From Oscillospiraceae bacterium (GTDB lineage: Bacteria > Bacillota > Clostridia > Oscillospirales > Oscillospiraceae): DNA of 64,000 nt. Shown piece after piece: positions 59,112 to 64,000 of the stretch (position 1 is the stretch's first letter; every line of letters begins with the position of its first letter). The translations under genes were made by a program, and so were the position numbers. Under the pieces are notes generated by a model. The model saw only the letters and a program-made list of their open reading frames with translations, was not told the origin of the DNA and searched no databases. The stretch lies in assembly GCA_017482385.1 (NCBI GenBank), contig JAFUNI010000017.1, positions 87,825-151,824 on the forward strand. Reading direction: 5' to 3'.

Positions 59112-61139
59112 ATGAGAATTGCTTTTGCAGGCAATCCCAATTCCGGCAAGACGACGATGTACAATGCGCTTACCGGCCGCAACGAAAAAGTCGGCAACTG
59201 GGCCGGTGTTACCGTTGACAAGAAAGAAGCCCCCATTAAGAAAGTCTATGCCGGTGACAAGGAATTGATCGCCGTAGACCTGCCCGGCGCTTATTCTATG
59301 TCGCCCTTTACATCTGAGGAGAGCGTTACCAGTACTTATGTAAAAAATGAAAATCCCGATGCCATTATCAACATTGTGGATGCCACCAACTTGAGCCGCA
59401 GCCTGTTCTTTACCACCCAGCTGCTGGAGCTGGGCATTCCCGTGGTGGTTGCGCTGAACAAGACGGACATCAACAAGAAAAAGAAAACTACCATTGATGC
59501 CATTGCCCTTTCTTTGAAGTTAGGCTGTCCTGTGGTGGAGACGATTTCCACCGACAATTCCAACGAGGATATGATTGAGCTGGTACAAGCAGCGGTGAAA
59601 GTCAGCGGAAAGGGTCAAAAAGCCCCCTATAACCAGGGCGAGGTGGATCTGACCAGTAAAAAGGCTGTGGAGGAAGCAGACCGGAAGCGGTATGCTTTTG
59701 TGAACGACATTGTTAAGGACGTGGAAAAGCGGAAGGTCTTGACCAAGGATAAGAATTTCCAGGATAAGATCGACGCTGTGCTGACTCACCCTGTTGTTGG
59801 TTTGCCTATCTTTGCGGTGGTGATGTTTCTGGTGTTCCAGATCTCTCAGGCCTGGCTTGGTGTGTGGATCGCCGAGGGCTATGAATTTGCAAACGGCACG
59901 GCGATTCCCGGCCTTGTGACCCTCATTGATATGTTCAAGGAATGGGTGGCAGGTCTGCTTGCCGGTGGCAACGACTTCCTGGTTGCCCTGCTCACCGAGG
60001 GTATCATCGGTGGCGTTTCCGCGGTTGTTGGTTTCCTGCCCCTGGTTATGGTGATGTACTTCCTCATTGCTTTGCTGGAAGACTGCGGTTATATGGCTCG
60101 TGCTACCGTGGTGCTGGATCCCATTTTCAAGAAGGTGGGTCTGTCCGGTAAATCCGTCATTCCCTTCGTGATCGGAACCGGCTGTGCCATTCCCGGTGTT
60201 ATGGCTGCCCGCACCATTCGCAACGAGCGGGAGCGCCGGGCTACCGCTATGCTTGCCCCCTTTATGCCCTGTGGCGCAAAGCTGCCGGTCATTGGCCTGT
60301 TTGCCGGCGCGTTCTTTAACAAGGCAAGCTGGGTGGGTACGCTGATGTACTTTGTCGGCATCTTTATTATTTTGATAGGCGCGCTGCTGGTGAATAAAAT
60401 CACCGGGCACAAAAACCGCAAGTCCTTCTTCATTATGGAGCTGCCCGAGTATAAGCTGCCCTCTCTGAAGCGAGCCTGCATCTCCATGTGCAGCCGTGGC
60501 TGGGCCTATATTGTTAAGGCCGGCACGATTATTCTGGTATGTAATGCCGTTGTTTATATTATGCAGTCCTTTAACTGGAGCCTTCAGTTGGTGGAGGAGG
60601 GTATGGAGCATACCTCCATTCTTGCCACCATTGCAAATCCCATTGCTGTCTGCCTGGTGCCTGTGGTGGGTATTGCTGCCTGGCAGCTGGCTGCCGGCGC
60701 TGTCACCGGCTTTATTGCCAAGGAAAATGTGGTTGGTACCCTGGCCGTGTGCTATGGCTTTGCCATCAATGACGACCTGGAAATGGTCGGTTCCGGCAAT
60801 GAGGTTGCTGCCGCAATGGTGGGTATGACTAAGGTGGCTGCTTTGGCCTACCTGATGTTCAACCTGTTTACGCCTCCCTGCTTTGCAGCTTTGGGCGCAA
60901 TGAACTCCGAAATTAATGACCGGAAATGGTTCTGGGGCGGTGTTGGCCTGCAGCTTGGCACCGGCTACACAGTGGGTTATTTGGTTTATACCGTTGGCAC
61001 GCTGATCGTAGATCCTGCTGCGCTGAGTGTTGGTGCTGCCATTGGTGGCGGTCTGTTCGTGCTGGCCTTTGCAGGTGTGCTGACTTACCTTTGCATCAAG
61101 GCGGATAAGGAAGTAAAAACAGCTGTCCGTGTGGGGTGA
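59112..61139 (+). CDS. feoB: ferrous iron transporter FeoB
   Basis: Iron(II) uptake protein with a cytoplasmic G domain and a membrane channel. The 675-residue product has G1 GNPNSGKTT, G3 DLPGAYSM, G4 NKTD (about residue 118) and a helical GDI domain. About eight to ten membrane helices follow, with the family cysteine motifs FVIGTGCAIPGVMAAR and MLAPFMPCGAKLPV. GAGGAGG (59097-59103) is 8 bases from this ATG and only 2 from the ATG at 59106, so the later start is preferred. Confidence 0.95.
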   Translation: MRIAFAGNPNSGKTTMYNALTGRNEKVGNWAGVTVDKKEAPIKKVYAGDKELIAVDLPGAYSMSPFTSEESVTSTYVKNENPDAIINIVDATNLSRSLFFTTQLLELGIPVVVALNKTDINKKKKTTIDAIALSLKLGCPVVETISTDNSNEDMIELVQAAVKVSGKGQKAPYNQGEVDLTSKKAVEEADRKRYAFVNDIVKDVEKRKVLTKDKNFQDKIDAVLTHPVVGLPIFAVVMFLVFQISQAWLGVWIAEGYEFANGTAIPGLVTLIDMFKEWVAGLLAGGNDFLVALLTEGIIGGVSAVVGFLPLVMVMYFLIALLEDCGYMARATVVLDPIFKKVGLSGKSVIPFVIGTGCAIPGVMAARTIRNERERRATAMLAPFMPCGAKLPVIGLFAGAFFNKASWVGTLMYFVGIFIILIGALLVNKITGHKNRKSFFIMELPEYKLPSLKRACISMCSRGWAYIVKAGTIILVCNAVVYIMQSFNWSLQLVEEGMEHTSILATIANPIAVCLVPVVGIAAWQLAAGAVTGFIAKENVVGTLAVCYGFAINDDLEMVGSGNEVAAAMVGMTKVAALAYLMFNLFTPPCFAALGAMNSEINDRKWFWGGVGLQLGTGYTVGYLVYTVGTLIVDPAALSVGAAIGGGLFVLAFAGVLTYLCIKADKEVKTAVRVG

Positions 61140-61145
61140 TCGCCT

Positions 61146-61325
61146 ATGAAAATAGTAGATATTATCATTATTGCCGTGATCCTGGTGATTCTCGGCGGTG
61201 CGATCTTCTTCCTGCACCGGGCGAAGAAAAAGGGCATTAAATGCGTGGGCTGCCCCGACAGCTCCACTTGCAGCGGCAACTGCGGCAATTGCTCCGGCAG
61301 CTGCGGCAACTGCACCGAAAAATAA
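61146..61325 (+). CDS. FeoB-associated Cys-rich membrane protein (59 residues)
   Basis: A short gene starting 6 bases after the feoB stop. The product has one N-terminal helix (residues 4-23), a basic stretch (HRAKKKG) and a tail with eight... counted cysteines in CVGC, TCSGNCGNC and SGSCGNC repeats. It matches the small FeoB-associated proteins (sometimes called FeoC-like in Firmicutes by position) that sit at the membrane and probably help iron handling. No function is proven. Confidence 0.88.
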   Translation: MKIVDIIIIAVILVILGGAIFFLHRAKKKGIKCVGCPDSSTCSGNCGNCSGSCGNCTEK

Positions 61326-61330
61326 AACAC

Positions 61331-61358
61331 ACCCCCATCGGTTTTTGCCGATGGGGGT
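61331..61358. terminator. hairpin after the feo operon
   Basis: ACCCCCATCGG and CCGATGGGGGT. There is no T-run on the plus strand, so termination there may be weak or factor-assisted. Confidence 0.55.
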
Positions 61359-61380
61359 AAGCCTTCTCGTCAAGGACTAC

Positions 61381-61419
61381 GCCCTTTGGGTGTGTGCAGA
61401 GCGCAACCGCCCAAAGGGC
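61381..61419. repeat. inverted repeat GCCCTTTGGG / CCCAAAGGGC
   Basis: Ten-base perfect arms (61381-61390 and 61410-61419) with a 19-base loop, in an otherwise empty 249-base gap. It is not a classical terminator. Confidence 0.6.
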
Positions 61420-61455
61420 TGACGGATGCGGGATATTGGGAAAATTTATTGATAC

Positions 61456-61484
61456 TTGACAAAACACAGTAGGCACTGTAAAAT
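61456..61484 (+). promoter_or_regulatory. promoter of the repeat lipoprotein gene
   Basis: TTGACA (61456-61461), 17-base spacer, TAAAAT (61479-61484). Confidence 0.8.
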
Positions 61485-61574
61485 TTAATTGGGTGAAAGT
61501 GCCAAAATAGTTGATAAAATCGACGAAGACAGAGAACTGTCCGCTGCCTTTCTAAGGGCTAAGGAGGTGCCGTG

Positions 61575-62792
61575 ATGAAAAGAAAACTTGTGATAACATT
61601 CACTCTTATACTCGTACTTGCAGTTTTGACTGGTTGTATGTCACCGAAAAGTGCTTCAATGCTTGGCGGGAAACCAAACCAGCCAAGTATTGAACAGGAA
61701 ACACAGACATTGAACCCACCGAGCATCGAACCGAAAACGCAGCCATCGAACCCACCGAGCACCAAACCGAAAACGCAACCATCGAACTCACCGAGCACCG
61801 AACCGAAAACGCAACCATCGAACCCACCGAGCACCGAACCGAAAACGCAGCCATCGAACCCGCCGAGCACCGAACCGAAAACGCAGCCATCGAACCCACC
61901 GAGCACCGAACCGAAAATGCCGCCGTTGAACCCGCCTAGTAAAGAACAGGAAACGCAGCCTTCGAATCCGCCTATTCCTGGTGAGGGGGTTGCTTTGAAA
62001 ATCAATAGCCTGGATAAACTGAATTATTATGGCGCTCTCCGTATGATAGCAGGAACACCTATGGTGTCGAAGCAGAGTATGGCCGATGACAGCTACGGAA
62101 TTGTTTTGTTGGCAGGCGGCGTTGGTAATGACAGAGAGGAAGCTCCTACTGTGCCGGATACTACCGAAATTACTGTAGCTTTGCCGGATGCCACCGAAAC
62201 TGCGCCAACCGTGACGGATGCTACCGAACCCGTTTCAACCGAAGGTCCTCCGCTTGCGCCGGATAATCCCACCACCACAAATCCCAGCAAGAATATTTAT
62301 TACTACCAGTTGAAGCCCAACCAGCCTTTCAATATGAAAAAGGTCAATATGTTCCAAATTGAGCTGACAGATGAGAATGGCTTCCTGGCTTCTAAACTTG
62401 GTCTTGGTTTGGTTGATGTTGTTATTTCGGAGAACTGCATCTGGGGTGACAGCCTCATCACCTTCCGTAATGGAGATCAATTCTTCTCCTGCCTGACAAA
62501 TGGACGGCGCCTGAATATGAAAACCGGTGGTCAGCAGTGGAATTTTTCTACCCATAAATATGTGGAAGGGTTCAACGTCGTTAAGAACTTCCAGCAGGAA
62601 AATTACGCATTCTATATTGACGCGGATGCAGAAGGGCAGATATTTGCATTCGAGTGCAGAGTTTCGCAGAATGGTGGGGATCGCGTAGATCAGAATGTGA
62701 GGATCGTCAGCACTACCCGTATTTCCACCCAGGGAGGAACAATTACTGTCGCCGAGTTGGAGGACTACTTCAATAATGGCAGTGCTTTGTAA
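61575..62792 (+). CDS. lipoprotein with a 12-residue Pro/Ser/Thr tandem repeat
   Basis: A 405-residue secreted protein. A basic N-terminus and hydrophobic core end in the lipobox LTGC (Cys at about 16-17 after the core), so it should be lipid-anchored. Residues about 35-135 consist of a 12-residue repeat (type PSNPPSTEPKTQ, seven to eight units), a stalk-like region. A Thr-rich linker (about 185-240) and a C-terminal domain without known motif follow. The ATG is 7 bases after GGAGG; a GTG just before it is closer than usual. Function unknown; a surface adhesin or sensor is possible. Confidence 0.78.
   Translation: MKRKLVITFTLILVLAVLTGCMSPKSASMLGGKPNQPSIEQETQTLNPPSIEPKTQPSNPPSTKPKTQPSNSPSTEPKTQPSNPPSTEPKTQPSNPPSTEPKTQPSNPPSTEPKMPPLNPPSKEQETQPSNPPIPGEGVALKINSLDKLNYYGALRMIAGTPMVSKQSMADDSYGIVLLAGGVGNDREEAPTVPDTTEITVALPDATETAPTVTDATEPVSTEGPPLAPDNPTTTNPSKNIYYYQLKPNQPFNMKKVNMFQIELTDENGFLASKLGLGLVDVVISENCIWGDSLITFRNGDQFFSCLTNGRRLNMKTGGQQWNFSTHKYVEGFNVVKNFQQENYAFYIDADAEGQIFAFECRVSQNGGDRVDQNVRIVSTTRISTQGGTITVAELEDYFNNGSAL
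61727..61915 (+). repeat. 36-bp coding tandem repeat
   Basis: About five near-identical 36-base units (CCGAAAACGCAGCCATCGAA... core) inside the lipoprotein gene, with diverged units at both ends. Confidence 0.85.
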
Positions 62793-62833
62793 TTATCCAT
62801 CTGAGGGGGACGGTCCTGCGTCCTGGCCACAAC

Positions 62834-62873
62834 AAAAAGGACAGCCGGAGATTTCCTCGGCTGTCCTTTTTAT
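62834..62873. terminator. bidirectional terminator between the lipoprotein gene and nagB
   Basis: AAAAGGACAGCCG and CGGCTGTCCTTTT with A/T flanks on both sides. Confidence 0.88.
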
Positions 62874-62881
62874 TGCAGTTT

Positions 62882-63667
62882 TTACTTCTCGTTCTTGTAG
62901 ATTTCCTTGAAGTACTTGTAGGTGTCCACTTTCAGCTCGCCGCAGGCAGCCTCGTCACAGGCGACGATGCCGTCCTTGTGCAGCTGCAGAGCGCTGATGG
63001 TCCAGGCGTGATCCACGCCGCCCTCAACACAGTGGCGCAGAGCGCGGGCCTTGTTGTGGCCGGAGATCAGCAGCAGTACCTGCTTGGAATCGCACACGGT
63101 ACCAACACCAACGGACAGTGCGGTCTTGGGGACCTTGTTGGGGTCGTTGTCGAAGAAACGGGAGTTGACGATCAAGGTGTCCTCGGTCAGAGCCCGAACA
63201 CCGGTACGGGAAGTCAGGCTGGTGAAAGGCTCGTTGAAAGCAATGTGGCCGTCCACGCCACTGCCGCCCAAGAACAGATCGATGCCGCCGTAGGAAGCGA
63301 TCTTGTCCTCGTAGCGCTGGCACTCAGCCTCTAAGTCCTCAGCCATACCGTTGAGAATGTTCACATTCTCAGCGGGGATGTCGATGTGGTTGAACAGATT
63401 GTCGTGCATAAAGTACCAGTAGCTCTGGTCATGCTCACGGGGCAGACCAACATACTCGTCCATATTGAAGGTGACCACATTCTTAAAGGTGATCTTGCCG
63501 GCCTTGTTCATCTCTACCAGACGGCGATACACGCCCAGGGGAGAAGAACCGGTGGGCAGACCCAGCACGAAGGGCCGGTCTTCCTTATGGTTGTTGATAG
63601 CATCGGCAATGTGCTGGGCAGCCCAGGCGCACATACCTTCGTAATCGTCTTTAATAATCAGTTTCAT
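62882..63667 (-). CDS. nagB: glucosamine-6-phosphate deaminase
   Basis: Converts glucosamine-6-phosphate to fructose-6-phosphate and ammonia, feeding amino sugars into glycolysis. The 261-residue protein has [16 protein letters not shown] (phosphate binding), FNMDEYVGL (catalytic Asp) and [14 protein letters not shown] with the catalytic His-Glu pair. The start follows AGGAG at 9 bases; an in-frame ATG 12 codons upstream lies in the leader palindrome. No nagA is in the window. Confidence 0.95.
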   Translation of the reverse strand: MKLIIKDDYEGMCAWAAQHIADAINNHKEDRPFVLGLPTGSSPLGVYRRLVEMNKAGKITFKNVVTFNMDEYVGLPREHDQSYWYFMHDNLFNHIDIPAENVNILNGMAEDLEAECQRYEDKIASYGGIDLFLGGSGVDGHIAFNEPFTSLTSRTGVRALTEDTLIVNSRFFDNDPNKVPKTALSVGVGTVCDSKQVLLLISGHNKARALRHCVEGGVDHAWTISALQLHKDGIVACDEAACGELKVDTYKYFKEIYKNEK

Positions 63668-63692
63668 TGGATTCACGCTCCTAAATTGAATG

Positions 63693-63709
63693 TGCAGAAT
63701 CATTCTGCA
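63693..63709. promoter_or_regulatory. nagB: palindrome in the nagB leader (operator candidate)
   Basis: TGCAGAAT-C-ATTCTGCA, perfect 8-1-8 arms, 5 bases downstream of the -10. A repressor bound here would block initiation. Confidence 0.65.
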
Positions 63710-63714
63710 AGGAA

Positions 63715-63743
63715 ATTATACTGCTATTTGTTTCATTTGTAAA
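63715..63743 (-). promoter_or_regulatory. nagB: nagB promoter
   Basis: Minus-strand TTTACA (63738-63743), 17-base spacer, TATAAT (63715-63720). Confidence 0.83.
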
Positions 63744-63860
63744 TAAAAAATTTTTTCCTGCCCATCTGGCTCCTTGCGTTTTCTGTATTTTGTCTCCATT
63801 TTATATAGAAACAATCATATTTTTTCCAAGACGCAGCAAGGCAACACAGAGGATATAGCA

Positions 63861-63898
63861 AAAACTTCGGCTCACCAGGAGGTGAGCCGAAGCCATTT
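63861..63898 (-). terminator. terminator of the gene at the right edge
   Basis: CTTCGGCTCACC and GGTGAGCCGAAG around a 4-base loop, followed on the minus strand by TTTTTGC. Confidence 0.82.
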
Positions 63899-63932
63899 GT
63901 TATGTGGGATCTGCTTTATGCAGTTGGATGAA

Positions 63933-63998
63933 TTATCCCAGGGTTTCGTGTACGATGTAGGACTTCTCTACGCCGTCTACATCCCGATAGATCACACG
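63933..63998 (-). CDS. C-terminal end of an unidentified protein (partial)
   Basis: The last 21 codons and stop of a gene that continues past the right edge, ending RVIYRDVDGVEKSYIVHETLG. The terminator just downstream supports a real gene end. Too little is present for any family call. Confidence 0.5.
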   Translation of the reverse strand, partial: RVIYRDVDGVEKSYIVHETLG

Positions 63999-64000
63999 GA

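Noticed and set aside
61680-61975. CRISPR-like array
   Set aside because: The 36-base units are contiguous without unique spacers and keep the lipoprotein reading frame, so this is a coding tandem repeat.
1-64000. rRNA, tRNA or transposase genes
   Set aside because: No stretch with tRNA cloverleaf arms plus the GTTCRA loop, rRNA-like sequence or transposase motifs was recognised on either strand by reading; a dedicated tRNA scan was not possible.

Overview
The window looks like chromosome from a strictly anaerobic, spore-forming, relatively GC-rich Firmicute, most likely class Clostridia near Oscillospiraceae/Ruminococcaceae. The evidence is strong AGGAGG-type ribosome binding sites, sigma-A promoters (TTGACA/TATAAT with 17-bp spacers), a HrcA/CIRCE heat-shock operon, SpoIIP, RqcH, Mini-III, RnpM (YlxR) and YlxQ next to NusA, a reverse-domain rubrerythrin with a PerR-like regulator, QueH, and FeoB with its Cys-rich partner. 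No rRNA, tRNA, CRISPR array, transposase or intact prophage was seen. The assignment comes from gene content only.

Layout. 1-5.6 kb: the end of an MscS-type channel, alanine racemase, a purine-type phosphoribosyltransferase, IMP dehydrogenase and the GTPase TypA. 5.6-8 kb: phosphoglucose isomerase, a ROK glucokinase and a MITE-like repeat. 8-14 kb: hrcA-grpE-dnaK-dnaJ behind a perfect CIRCE operator, continuing into thioredoxin and thioredoxin reductase. 14-22 kb: an amidohydrolase, a heterodimeric ABC exporter, a palindromic repeat cluster, an SLH/cadherin-like surface protein and a GtrII-like membrane protein. 22-24 kb: a compact oxidative-stress operon (PerR, mini-rubredoxin, reverse rubrerythrin, BFD-like ferredoxin, desulforedoxin-like protein); two of its genes are shorter than 60 codons. 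24-36 kb: an ADP-ribosylglycohydrolase-fold protein lacking the usual metal ligands, then the conserved translation/RNA operon rimP-nusA-rnpM-ylxQ-infB-rbfA-nrnA-truB-ribF, then rpsO and pnp with structured leaders.

36-41.5 kb: an accessory locus with a divergent AraC regulator, two tandem creatininase-family hydrolases, a glycoside-hydrolase-like protein and an alpha/beta hydrolase, apparently controlled through ACAAGGAWATGT direct repeats. 41.5-49 kb: an ABC-2 exporter, a zinc-ribbon membrane protein, MnmG and TrmB. 49-57.7 kb: phosphate transporter plus PhoU-like partner, Mini-III, RqcH, SpoIIP, TadA, QueH, a THUMP RNA methyltransferase and a lipid kinase. 57.7-58.6 kb: a small module of two Cys-rich mini-proteins and a sigma-region-4-like protein, with palindromic operators. 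58.6-61.3 kb: the feoA-feoB-Cys-rich iron(II) uptake operon with three GTTAGC-N4-GCTAAC operators. 61.5-64 kb: a lipoprotein with a 12-residue tandem repeat, glucosamine-6-phosphate deaminase with a palindrome in its leader, and the end of an unidentified gene.

Most of the window is housekeeping. The parts most worth a second look are the AraC/creatininase locus, the small-protein redox operon, the Cys-rich/HTH mini-operon, the rpsO-pnp leader structures, the feo operators and a dispersed double-hairpin repeat family (four copies).
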